Source of the DNA: Isoetes taiwanensis
Taxonomy: Eukaryota; Streptophyta; Lycopodiopsida; Isoetales; Isoetaceae
Reading direction: 5' to 3'
DNA: 64,000 nucleotides
NCBI GenBank assembly: GCA_021234155.1
Contig: JAJEKV010000002.1
Coordinates: forward strand, 32,169,645-32,233,644
Shown: positions 1-11,639 of the stretch, piece after piece
Numbering within the stretch: position 1 is the first letter of the stretch
How the letters are laid out: the number at the start of each line of letters is the position of its first letter
The notes under the pieces: model-generated
The model's database searches: none
Told to the model about the DNA's origin: nothing
What the model saw: only the letters and a program-made list of their open reading frames with translations
Position numbers and translations under genes: made by a program

Positions 1-592
1 GTATATTTATCAGCACAGAGTTCCTAGTAAAGTAACTCTAGATACTACCTTCCCCCAAGGAGTAAATGGTGTGGACGTGTTGGGCTTATTGCACAAGTTT
101 TCAAAGAAAGGCAGTGACGTGGCATATCTGATAAGGATCGTTTAGCGCATCAGGTTCTCTAAATCCAGCTCCATCTTCCATCAACTGACTTAGCCTGTGC
201 ACTCGCACCTGCAATAGCATAGTATTTTATCAATATAGATGCACGATTATAACATCACAGTTCGTAGTTCTCATTGAAAGAGAACGGACAGTAAAGGAAA
301 AACATAAGCAGTCTTTTAAAAGAGAAAACAAGTCTGACATCACTTTATACTTTGAGCCCGTGGCCAAGAAGACAAAAGTTTCTTGATTTCATCGTTTTAG
401 TTTTTCTTTTTTCATTTTTAAGCAATATCTCTAGGAGGCTTGTGAGTAAGATACTCATGGATGGATGATACCTCGGAATCGATAGTAGGTGTAAATATAA
501 GCTCCTCATAGACTGACCAATGAATGTTAACATTGATAAGTCGCAACATGTGTAAACTCCTCAAATTTGGCAAGGGTGTCTGTCCAAGCCGA

Positions 593-874
593 GGCCGAGG
601 AATTGGTGCCAAAGAATAAAACAAAAAGCCTCTTTTCTAGTTTGTTAGTTTGTAAATAAATATGTTCAAAATAAGCGGCCGAGGAACTAGTGCCAAAGAA
701 TAACAAGAAGCCTCTTTTTTAGTTTATAAATAAATACGTTCAAAATAACTACACGTTTACTTATCTATTCGGCGTTGCACGTTCTACGCTTATCCTATAC
801 GCAAAACTAAAATAACCATACATTTACTCATTTATTCGTCGTTGCACGTTCTACGCTTGTCCTATACACAAAAC
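593..874. repeat. two adjacent tandem duplications
   Basis: Positions 593-674 and 676-748 are diverged direct copies (about 80 bp) sharing the run GTGCCAAAGAATAA and the segment TAAATAAATA-GTTCAAAATAA. Directly after, 750-806 and 817-873 are a second pair of direct copies (about 57 bp) sharing GTTGCACGTTCTACGCTT. I see no gene in 1-1260 apart from the end of the KAS remnant; the ORFs here are short and resemble nothing I know. Confidence 0.7.
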
Positions 875-1263
875 CTATTGACAATGTAGAGAAGACACAA
901 GTCAAGAGAAAACAAACTCCAATACTGGGTCAAACAACTAAATCGTTAAAAGGCATTTTCACCAACACTCTCCAATGCATTTGGCCCTTGGTATGTAGAG
1001 GTTCTCTTAGTACACACGGAAGCCAATATTTACATATCTCAAGCCAGGCAGCCTTCCATGATATAAACCACGGGCATTCAACAAAGGCAATAGGCGCTCC
1101 ATAACAACTTGGCATGACAGGAAGGTAAGGCACTACCTTATTTGGTAGGTAAGTAGTAGAGAAACGATGCATCAAGTGCACAAGTGCCAATCTCATAACT
1201 TGGCGACCAGCATAAAAAGCTGTCCCCTCCACGCCCTTACAGAACTTTGTTACAACCCCTAGG

Positions 1264-2213
1264 TTAATCTTGAAGAGAAGCAAATACAAGAGATGCATTT
1301 GTGCCACCAAATCCAAAGGAATTCGTAAGGACAGCGTTTATTGGCATTTGCTTCGGAGATGTGATGGGTGTGAATGTCTCAGAAAATATTGGATCTGGAG
1401 ATGTGAGGTTTGTTGTTGGAGGCGCAGTTCCCTGTATTAAAAACCGTAAATAGCATATTAACAGGAAAATTTTAAACACATATTCTGAATGTAATGTTCC
1501 ACTTACATGATGGAGAGCCAGGACGGAAAATATTGCTTCCACAAAGACCGGTGCACCTAACAAATGGCGGTAGCTCCCTATTTACAAGCAATATGCGAGA
1601 AGTCACTTTCGAAGAAAAAAACAATAACCTACAAAGGAGGAATACCTTCGTTGATGACAAGGCAAGGGCTCCACGAAGTTGCATGATCCAAAAACATCTG
1701 GATTGCCTTTGCCTCTATGGCATCCCCTTCATGATTGAAAAAACACAATCTTGTCAAGATTTAAAACAATCTTGGCATAAACAATTTTGAAAGATGCTTA
1801 CCTAGTGGTGTGGATGTCGCATGAACATTAACATATTCAATTCAAGGCGGCTGCAAAACCGTATCGCATTCCAATGTATTTAGATGATAACGTCAAATTT
1901 GTGAGGGTGCATCAATTGTGAACATTATGGTTGTGGCTCATAAGCGGCTTTGAGTATAATAATTAACCTATATGCACCTGTTTCAAAGCACGCTTCATGG
2001 CCAATATAGCTCCTCTTCCATCGGTTGAAGGTTGGGTAATATGATATGCATCGCTGGATATGGATTGAGCCCTTTAATCTCATCGGAAAGATGATGTAAT
2101 CTCGGACTCAAAAGGTCATAAAAGTGCTATGGACACTGACATCCCATAGCCACAAATTTACGCATATATTTTTGCTTTTCTTCGCTTTGCATGTTCGTAC
2201 TCTAGTGGATGGA
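1264..2213 (-). pseudogene. mitochondrial-type 3-oxoacyl-ACP synthase (mtKAS) 3' half, broken
   Basis: Condensing enzyme of type II fatty acid synthesis; the loop wording matches the mitochondrial KAS better than plastid KAS I/II. Exons read on the minus strand, all with GT-AG borders where visible: about 2141-2213, 1978-2053 (SDAYHITQPSTDGRGA), 1802-1850 (NVHATSTPLG, with the first catalytic His), 1646-1726 (GDAIEAKAIQ then ALALSSTK), 1507-1577 (HLLGAP, VEAIFSVLALHH) and 1264-1431 (ends NSFGFGGTNASLVFASLQD, stop). Breaks: an in-frame TAA at 2158-2160 where the family has Glu, a 1-bp shift between AIQ and ALSSTK, a missing base in the GATGHLLGA loop (about 1568), and a TGA ahead of the His exon. 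The exon with the nucleophilic Cys and everything upstream was not found. Introns are kept, so this is a genomic fragment, not a retrocopy. Confidence 0.85.
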
Positions 2214-3120
2214 CCATTCGAGAAATTCATATCCGATATTGAAAGAAACAAAAACACTTCAAATAATGGCAAGCAGAATTTTGCATGTTGAAACAATAAC
2301 ATTGATTTTGCTTTGAAATCGATTCCACTATATTAGACGTTTATCAAATATTGACAATGCATGGTCTGTAACACAACACATCACAAATGGCATAGCTTTA
2401 CATGGTTATGCTATATTACCTCTAAAACCATGATACCTGCTCCTTCACCTATTCTGAAATCACGAAAACTTAAATAAAGCATTGACGGACAAGGAATATG
2501 AAAAAGAGAGTTGGTTACACAAATCCATCACGATCGCGATCAAATGGTCTTGAAGATGTTCCAGGTTTTGCATTGAAATTGCGTACTTAGTGCTCGCCCT
2601 GTCAAGCATTAATAGGCATTCTTTGTCAAGCACAATATTTCTTCCATTGTAATCTTAAAATTGTAATGAGCTAAGCTTTCAATAAGAAGTCACGGTTTTC
2701 AAGGGTACCGTTTCCGGGCATCGGTTTTTCAAAATAACACGGCATTTTATATGTAATATCAAACCAAATTACAAACTGCGAGAATCCGGCTATTGATGAT
2801 TGCATCAATCGCATTCAGTTCCCACCGCAACCATGACATCGGCATCTCCAAAACGAATCATCCTATTTTGCATCTCCCATCGAGAGTGTGCACCCGGTGG
2901 CACTGGCGATCCACAGTACATGGTTTGGACCTGCCGAGGTCCAAGTTTGCACTAGCCTTAGCCTTAGCCTTAATGTACATAGAAATGAGAGAGCGTTGTA
3001 AGTTGAAACATTAGGGTCGGGCATTGCAAACCCTGCATCGTGTTGAAAATCTTTTTCCGCTTCCCCGGCTTTTTAATGTTTGCGTGTCCGTGAATCAAAG
3101 AATTGTAAAATGAGAGTGCA

Positions 3121-3462
3121 TCTCCCTAATGCGGTCTCAAGTTTCGCATATTTGGACCATTGAACTTCCCGAGTATATGATCCGGTGCCAAGATCCGTGG
3201 TGAGGAGCCCTAATCAATAATCTCGTAATTGTTCGGAGAGACCTCTTTGTTTAGTCTTAGCTTCTTCAACGAGCTGCACCTTGCCACCAGATTTTCTAAC
3301 GCTTCAAAATTTACTTCACTGTGTATGCAGGCAAAATTTAGAGACAGTAAAGAGTTGCACGTCTCTGGAAAACAGTTTAGCCACTGGCTTCCTCTGTCTT
3401 CAACCTTGCACTCTTGAAGGTCTAACTCTGTCAGGTTTTTGCAATGAATCAAATCAACATTG
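3121..3462 (-). pseudogene. TIR1/AFB auxin-receptor F-box fragment (LRR part)
   Basis: The minus strand encodes CKNLTELDLQECKVED, then GSQWLNCFPET, then SLNFACIHSEVNFEALENLV and CSSLKKLRLN, a run typical of leucine-rich repeats in TIR1/AFB auxin receptors, which sit in SCF ubiquitin ligases in the nucleus. After KEV the frame is lost: SEQLRD, LIRAP and then TDLGTGSYTREVQWSKYAK each lie in different frames, giving at least three indels in about 110 bp. The F-box and the rest of the LRR solenoid are absent. It lies on the same strand as the mtKAS remnant 900 bp away. 2300-3120 holds nothing I recognise. Confidence 0.8.
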
Positions 3463-3955
3463 TATAAGATAATATTGGACACTTTGAATCAAAGCAAAAG
3501 ATCTCCATCCAGATGAATAGGACTGGGTAAGCATACCGACAATTGATACCTTTTGCATAAGCAAAGTATTCATTTCATATTCTAAAGCTGATCTGCTAGT
3601 AGGATAATATTTCTCTCCAGCTTTTAATTTTGTCAGGAAAGAGTAAAGAAACAGCATAAAACTGCAATGCAAGCAAGGAAAGAAAAATGCCCAAATGAAA
3701 CCATACCTGCATTGGCTAGCTATGGCAGCCACAAATACAACGTATTCCTACCAATCAAGGAGATCGGCTAATAGTATATCTATGTATCAAACATACATGT
3801 AAAAACGTTCGCACGTAGTGTTTATCTGGATAATAATTGAGATTTTGGTCTCCAGCCTGCTGAAACAGAAAATACATTACAGCCCCAGAATTAAAAAAAT
3901 TGCTAACAAATCAGTAAGGCCGATTATATTACCATCCCGGCAAGGCAACTGCTTC

Positions 3956-4180
3956 ATGGCTCTATCAAAGAGAACACTGTTGAACAAGATCAAAGGTTCG
4001 CAAGGAAGAAGCCAGAATATATCCGATGGAAGATCGCTCGCTGCTTGCTTTAGTACCACGATGACGACGAACACAGGACCCCAACTGAATTACATTCCTC
4101 TTTTCAGCGAAGGAATGGGGCTGGATGACCGAGCATTTACAGGCAGTAGACAGTTTTTAGCAGTCACCAGCATATGCTAG
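3956..4180 (+). CDS. unassigned 74-aa ORF with presequence-like N-terminus
   Basis: An ATG-started ORF whose first 35 residues are basic, Ser-rich and free of acids apart from one Asp (MALSKRTLLNKIKGS ... AACFSTT), like a mitochondrial presequence or the first exon of a split gene. It runs straight into the dispersed repeat starting near 4140, so its C-terminal third is probably repeat-derived. No family recognised; it may be a captured first exon or chance. Confidence 0.2.
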   Translation: MALSKRTLLNKIKGSQGRSQNISDGRSLAACFSTTMTTNTGPQLNYIPLFSEGMGLDDRAFTGSRQFLAVTSIC

Positions 4181-4262
4181 GCATATGTCGGCATATACCT
4201 GGATATGCCCACATACCCACATAAACAAGGGTTTGCCCCCCTAGGGGCAACCCAAAAAACTT
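4140..4262. repeat. dispersed TE end, inverted partner at 54480-54600
   Basis: The segment ending GGGTTTGCCCCCCTAGGGGC has an inverted counterpart near 54490-54530 (GGGCAACCC-type core, stacked GCATAT/ATATGCC words and a run upstream of AGTTT-AGC). The similarity spans about 120 bp with indels. Probably two ends or copies of one repeat family; I did not find a target duplication. Confidence 0.5.
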
Positions 4263-4344
4263 CTTATTTATTAATTTTGCCCAAAGTTTTACTTATATTA
4301 TTGATCTTAAAGATTTTTAGCTAAGGTTTTAATAACTCATAGGA

Positions 4345-4960
4345 CCGTTACAATCTCCTCTTCTAAAATTTTAACCCATGTCCTTGTGGGTCGATAAAAT
4401 CCAAGTATTCTCTAAGTCCATCAGAATTATCATGATCATACATGCACCAAACTTATACAAGAAAAATTGCACCTCAGCATCGTCAAAAGTTCCTTTCATT
4501 GCTGACAATGGAGAATTCGCCCTTAGCACCTTCACGCTGCTGCTCCTCCTGATACAGTCTCGAAATGATCTGAAAGAGGAACTACTAGTACCATCTTAGA
4601 ATCTCAATTGATCTTAACCCACTTTGTCAACAGCGAAAGATCTAACATGCCCTGATACCAAGTGTGACGAGCCTGCTGAGTTGACCCTCCTAGCAACTCG
4701 GGATCTTGTCTAAACTTGCAAAGGACTAAATCTAGGATGGTATATCCAATTTTGACACGATGACAAATAATATAATATGGTAAAGAATTGAATCTTCTTA
4801 CTCATAATAATCAAAGATCAACAATAATATACTCAAATATATTTGCTATCAGATACACAATATCTCGTTGAGTAATTCACAAGAACTCAACCACAATCTT
4901 CAATTGCAAAAAAAGCAAAAAAAGCAAAAAAAAGCTTTTTCAAATGCTTTAAAATTATAT
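4345..4960 (-). mobile_element. LTR-retrotransposon remnant (PBS and PPT like sites)
   Basis: Reading the minus strand, TTGGTATCAGGGC (plus 4649-4661) resembles a primer binding site for initiator-Met tRNA, directly after an apparent LTR end TCGTCACA (plus 4663 onward). About 300 bp further on, AGAAGAGGAGAT (about plus 4353-4364) resembles a polypurine tract, followed by TGTAACGG (plus 4345-4352) like an LTR start. There is no gag or pol between them, so this would be a deleted or non-autonomous element. The two presumed LTRs do not visibly match each other, which weakens the call. Confidence 0.35.
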
Positions 4961-5039
4961 TATTTAACTTGGACTACCCGTGCATAATTAAGATAATTAC
5001 TCATTCAATGATTATTATATTGATTTACTATGGTTATCC

Positions 5040-5480
5040 AATGGCCCAATTGCATTAACCTAACCCGTAGTTAAGTTAGGTTAACTTATTACAGTTGGTT
5101 ATCTCTTAACTTAACAAGAAATAGGTTTTGCTTTTCCATAAAGGTCGTTAAGTTAATACTACCTTAAACGATTGTGAAGACACATTTCCACTACTATATT
5201 GGTTATGGACGACTTAGGTTAATCACATGAATACTATATTGGTTATGGACGACTTAGGTTAATCACATGAAATCAACTTAACCTAACTTTTACAGTGAGC
5301 TTGTACTTCATACTAGTAGTTAAGAGGTTTCGTTAGGTTAGAGATAAATGTTTTCTTCCTATCTTCGGTTAAGGAATAGGGATAAGATTACGTTAAATAG
5401 CGAAGATAAATTTTGCATGAGATATTGCTAGGATTTGATTTTCTAACAAAATTACTACTTTTGTGGATCTCAAAATTGCA
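5040..5480. repeat. GGTTAAGTTAGG-rich repeat, copy 1
   Basis: Dense GTTAAGTTAGGTTAA words in both orientations. 5071-5200 is repeated directly at 7531-7660 (GGTTATCTCTTAACTTAACA shared). 5202-5270 is a tandem pair of TATTGGTTATGGACGACTTA units. 5240-5470 is repeated in the same orientation at 18808-19025. The same wordy sequence recurs across 6170-6470 and 6880-7010. No coding sequence recognised between 4960 and 7670. Confidence 0.7.
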
Positions 5481-5867
5481 AGATAATTGCATTTGAGATT
5501 ATTGCAGCTTGATAGGCTTTGCCATCATTCATGCATTAGTTGTTAGTAATTTCAGGCCACGCATTTGATGCAAGTAAAAATTGCATTGTAAAAAATATGG
5601 TTATGCTTGAGCCAAAGGATGAAGCATGGTAGAATGCCAATTGCTTTAATAGGAGCTTCTTCAGGCACAATTGATGTAAAAACAAAAAGCACTTGAAGTG
5701 GAATTGTCCTAGGATTGCAAGTTTTTGTTCGAATATGTAGCAAAATAACAGGGGGTTGCAGGGGGATTTGATATAGATATAATTCTTGAAACCATAGACC
5801 ATATCCCTAAAACAATTCAATGGGTTATTATAAAAAAAAACATAGATTTAAGATAAAAAATAGTCAC

Positions 5868-5960
5868 ATTAGCTCACTAGTTAGATTGGTTAAAGTAGTC
5901 TTATTAGGACATTGAGTTATTTTAGTAGAGGTTCGAATCCCCGTATTTCATATTCTAAAA
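5868..5960 (+). mobile_element. tRNA-derived SINE head (A and B boxes)
   Basis: TAGCTCACTAGT at 5870-5881 fits an RNA polymerase III A box except for the last base, and GGTTCGAATCC at 5930-5940 is a perfect tRNA T-arm B box, 48 bases later. No full tRNA cloverleaf can be drawn, so a SINE head rather than a tRNA gene. The 3' end was not located. Confidence 0.45.
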
Positions 5961-6185
5961 GCTTAAATGAAACCGTATAGAGGCACGATATACCATCAAA
6001 ACCTTAGGCAAACTCGTATTCGACATCTTAAAATCATAGGCGTCCCCAATCATAATTGAGCATAATCGAAACGAGAGGTGTCCAGAGGCTCCAACATACA
6101 GTCTGGGCCGTAGGATTGACAGATCCGACGACTATGGTAGTCCAGGGTGCACCGGGTCAATTCCCACTGGCGGTTAAGTTAGGTT

Positions 6186-6225
6186 AAATGTGGCAAATAA
6201 TAAGATAAGATAAGATAAGATAGAA
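6186..6225. repeat. GATAA microsatellite
   Basis: Five to six uninterrupted GATAA units. A second short array of CTTC lies at about 6898-6920. Confidence 0.9.
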
Positions 6226-7670
6226 ACTTGCTTTCACACTAACACTTAAGTTAGGATTTGGTTAAATTTTAACTATGGTTAACTTAACAAGGTCATTTTC
6301 ATACTGACAATAGTTAAGCTAAGTTTAATTAAAACTTTAACTGGTCCCCTTATTTTAAACTAGAAGTTAAGTGATCTAGGAGAGGTACACTTAACTCAGT
6401 TAAGCACTAACTTAACATAACTGTTAAGTGAGAAAGGTTAACAATATAGTTAGGTTAATTATATTTTATATAAAAATTCATATTTCTTGTTGCCGCTTTC
6501 AACATCTAGGAATATGCATTTTCATAATATTATGTGTATAGTCATATTTTGTTTTATAGATCTTTCAATAATTGCTCGGTGTTTTCATGATGGAAGGGCC
6601 CCTCATTTCTAACAAATTAGTTGCAAAGTCTAGCACTACATCTGTGTTAACCTTAGGTGCGTATTACTTATTAATTAGTGTGCACTGTTGGTAGTTGGCA
6701 TTTTTTTTTTTCCCAATAGAACTCTTCTATTCTATTCATAAATTCTTAACTGGCAGCGTGAAACAAGCATAGTTAATGCTAAACTAACTTAGCACTTTAA
6801 CTACTAGTGTGAATCATCAACACAACCTTTAAGTCAATTTTTTATTTCTAACAATGGGCATAATGAGAATGCAATTTTTCATGCATTGTTAAGTTAGTTC
6901 CTTCCTTCCTTCCTTCCTTCTAATTTAACCACCTCAATGGAAAACTAGAAGTTTTTTCTAGTTAGGTTAAGAGATAACTAAGTAGTTAAGCTAACTTAAC
7001 TTAATGGCGAGTAGGAAATGACCCTAAGCAAGGCAATGCCTACCAATGTATACAAAGTTGTTCATTGTAATAATTGATTTTCATGTAGGTATGTTCTTGC
7101 GATTCAGATTCTCTTACCTAATGAGGGCATTTCAACTCTAATAAGTATTGAGCTCCTTTGCAAAACCACGCGTTAGCATAAACATTTGAAGCATACTAAA
7201 TAGCTTAGCATATATGGTTCAAAAACGTTGCACATAAGGGTGTTTATCTTATTTGTGGTATTTAGACCATAATTAAGTAGCTTAGACCCGTTTATAGGTC
7301 TCAAGTTAGATTCATCTAGAATTTGGATCAGTTACATTTGCACAATTTTGCCACGAAGTTACATCTGGAATCTCGTAAGTTGTGATATCGACAGCTGATA
7401 TCATAATTACCACTAGAATCAGAGTATCTATTTCATAAGCCCACTTATAGAATATGAAAAGAACATTAATATGTTTTTCGCAAAGCAATTGACCAGGAAA
7501 TATTAAGATACTAAGAGTGGTTTGTCATTCGCAGTTAGGTTATGTTAACTTAACACAATTGGTTATCTCTTAACTTAACAAAAAATAGGTTGTGTTTTCC
7601 CATTAAGGTCGTTAAGTTAAGACTAACTTAAAGGATTGTGAGGATACACCTTTCCACTATGGCATCGATC

Positions 7671-8345
7671 CGAACCCTCGGATCGCCATTTTGGGCAGGG
7701 ACGAGCCATTATATAAGTCCACTCCATATTCGAGGCCAGTTATCGGCGTCTTCTCACAACAACACTTCTCTCATTGCCCATTGCAGTTCCCTTAACTCTC
7801 TCTTTTTTCTTTTTTTTGATACCAGGCAAGGGAGAGGCTTCTCCCTGCTTGGTTTGGTAGTTTGACGTCTTTTTCCATGTTGGGGCATGTTCTTCCCCGA
7901 TCTTGTCCCTTTTTTAGCTTCAACCTTCGACCTCGATCCCGTTTTGATAAGGAAGTTCTCTTTTTGTCGGGAGCTTTTGTCTGTTTTCATGCGAGCCCTT
8001 ATTCGAGAATGTCATCGATCCGAGCCATTGGATCAGTATTCTCGAATGGGCGAGCATGCATCTCTTCCATGCATGCATGCATTGCATGCATTTCCTGGGG
8101 CTCTGGTTCGTCACAATTTCTTGCAAGTTCTTCATCGACTTCTCATCGGCGTTTTCTCCTCTTTCAGCAGTTCCCTTGACTCCCACCCACCCTCCCTTAA
8201 TGTATATATTATTGTACATGTTTTTTTTTTTTTTTGTCGCGTGGCACGCATGACCAGCCCCTCGCTTTTTCGAAGTATAAATGTTGTTTTCTGTCGCGTG
8301 GCACGCGTGATCAGCCCATCACATTTTCGAGGTTTTTTCTCTATT

Positions 8346-8380
<35 letters not shown>

Positions 8381-8420
8381 TGATGTGCAGGTCCAGGGGT
8401 AATACGCGACTTTGGTATTC
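7671..8420 (+). repeat. dispersed repeat with CATGCA cluster, copy 1
   Basis: Contains two diverged units of about 370 bp (from 7671 and from about 8010), each starting near ATCGATCCGA. Unit 2 carries a run of CATGCATG words (8055-8095). Then follow two 55-bp units with TGTCGCGTGGCACGC (8237 and 8293), a poly(T) tract of about 30 (8349-8379) and an intron-acceptor-like GTGCAG. The same arrangement recurs at 20236-21010. Probably the promoter/leader or LTR of a TE; a TATATAAG word lies at 7712. No protein recognised. Confidence 0.65.
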
Positions 8421-9002
8421 TATGTGGAACATTTGTATTTCTTGCGAGTCCCATTAGAGGCCAGATGAGATCACATAATGTCCCATTTTGAGAAAAAAAA
8501 AAAACCACGTCAGCAAAACCCGCTGGCCAATAGGAGAGAAGCTCATTTGCTTTAATGCCAGTATTACGTGGCAATGGATTCCTAGCTGGCATCCTACTTG
8601 CACTCTAATCAAGCAATAATGACAAATGCATTAATGAGAGCATTAATGACCAAAGAATTAATGTGCTTTCAAAATTAGCAAACCCACCGAGAAAAAACCT
8701 TCTAAGTGTAACCCATATCGAAATTCAAAATTTTGAGGGTAAAAAAAAAACTTTGAATGCAAACCCGTCGAAGCAAAAACATTCGAATCCAAACCCGCCT
8801 CCCTTTTTCGAAAATTCCCTCAATCAAGACCTCGTGACCTCCTCTACATTGAAGCGCCACATTGTTCTCTGCATTCAAGCGCCATCTTGTGGTATTTAAA
8901 CTAAGGTATATCTTCTTGATTTCATTTTGTCTGGACCTGATCAGTTCATGTTCTATGTTGGAGGTTACAAAATTTTGGGTTTTTATTTTTTTAACTCAGG
9001 CC

Positions 9003-10267
9003 ATGTCTAGTCATCGATCTGAAGTCAAGAAGGTTGTTTTGAGGAATAAGAAGGATGAAGATGGCAATTGGATTGATATGCACGTCTCTCTAGGATCCTG
9101 GGTGACAATGAAACCCCGCCAATCTGGCCACCATTCTGTCAAGTGAAAAAAGCTAGATGATTTATCTTCACATTGGAAAGCACAAGTGCTCGGCTTTGTA
9201 ATTAGTCAAGGAGGTAAATTTGTGGATGAGATTCTAGTTGCACATGCTTATAGTCCAGTTGACATGCTGAAGGAAGAAATTGCTAAAACCCCAGGATTCC
9301 CTAAGTTGGATGCTAATTGTATTTGCTCCTCTGATTTTAAGGATAAGGTTCCAGCTCAAAGCATAACCAGCATATTGGAGGTTCATCATTTTCGTATTGG
9401 TCAGTTGTTATTCCCTTTGTCTATGCCAATTCTTATGAGTAATGGTATTTGGTTTCATACATATCATTACTCGAAGGCAGAAGACAGGATAAGTAAACTC
9501 AGCTTATTAGAAGCTCCAAAGCTCACTGGTCTGTCAAGAACTTTTGATGATATGCAAACATTGACGCTATATCGCTATTTCTTGGCAAAGGAAATTGGAA
9601 GAATGCTAACAGAGAGGGGTGGAGTTAGATGTGGAGTAAAGGTCTTCTTGCCAATAAATGCATTTGCATTTCTTTTTAGAGACATACAGACCTTCAGAAC
9701 TGCCCCTCAAACATATATTTTCCGTGACCTTAGTGATCAATTGCTTGGCAATGTTTTTTTTGGTGACTGGAAAACGAAGCTTCATGAAACAGGTGGACAG
9801 CTTACGGAATGCTCCATCGACATAAGCAGCCTTGTATTTAGGTACTCTTCTATTTCATCTTTATAATTGCATCTTTTAGAAGCTTGCAATGATTTTTTTC
9901 TTCTGTCTTCTTATTGTGTTGAAGGTACAGGATACCAAAGCAGACTTTATACTGCAATTTCTTTGTACAGAGGAAGAAACATGTTTGTTACAAAGGAATT
10001 TGGTCTTGGAAACCAGTGGAGGAACATTGTTTGAGGACGCCCACGATCCAACTGGTTATAAACATTGGAGAGAGCGATGCACATATTCTAGATGTTGAAG
10101 AGGAATGGACGCTCATGGAATGTAGAAAGTTATTAGAATCTCTACATGGGCTGTCTGAGTTTCAGTTCTTTAAGGACAACAAGAAGGTTGGTTATAGGAG
10201 AGAACTTTCGATTAAATGTAAAGATTGTATTCCTCCTCATAGTCTGAGGGTTGTTAATGAGCAATAA
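9003..10267 (+). pseudogene. element A protein 1, two exons, one in-frame TGA
   Basis: Exon 1 is 9003-9841 and exon 2 is 9925-10267; the 83-bp intron is GT-AG and keeps the frame, giving 394 codons. An acceptor-like AG sits just before the ATG, so a 5'-UTR intron is likely. Codon 48 (9144-9146) is TGA, inside otherwise continuous reading (HHSVK, stop, KKLDDLSSHWKAQVLGF). The start, with NWIDMHVSLGSWVTMK and then WKAQVLGFVI, faintly recalls the barrel of a BAH or chromo-like reader domain, but I cannot assign it. The C-terminal exon is Cys-rich (KCKDC). I do not recognise the family. Its position inside element A makes a transposon accessory protein likely. Confidence 0.55.
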
Positions 10268-10689
10268 ATTGAAAAAAAGAAAAAAGAAAAACCAATGTGG
10301 CAGACTGTTGGGTTCGATTCCCAATTTGGTTTTTATTGTTTTTGATTTGGTATTAGCTCTGTACTTCTGATTGCAGCCTTGAGCCATAACCTGCATTTTA
10401 TGCTATTTTTTCTTCTTGTTACACAGATATGGACTTGCCGAAGGATGTGCATTCCCTCCATTCCAATTTCCATACCTTGTTGGTCTAGAAAGAAAGCAGG
10501 TAATGTACTTGTACCTTATTGGCATGAATCATGTAGATTTTGTTGATGGCATTGAAACATATAAGATGGAGAAACTGGCAAATATGTTTCTCAATCCCAT
10601 GTTAGGCGACACAAGGCATTGTGACAGTGGTCAGAATTATATTATGTCTTGAGAGTCACGTTCTCTACATGATGTTGCATTCATTGTCA

Positions 10690-11527
<838 letters not shown>

Positions 11528-11639
11528 TCTAAGGGGCAAGTGAAGCACGCCACCAAGTTTATGCTTAGCCGTGAACTGGTTGCAAGCATAGCTAACTAGC
11601 TGGGGCGGTTACTAAGCATCATCTGAAGGTGACATAAGA

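Noticed and set aside
930-1316. 128-codon minus-strand ORF
   Set aside because: It overlaps the 3' end of the mtKAS remnant out of frame and resembles no family.
5930-5940. possible tRNA gene
   Set aside because: Only A and B boxes are present; acceptor and anticodon stems cannot be drawn.
7887-8402. 171-codon plus-strand ORF and overlapping ORFs on both strands
   Set aside because: It lies in a dispersed repeat and ends in the poly(T) tract; copy 2 of the repeat does not keep the frame.
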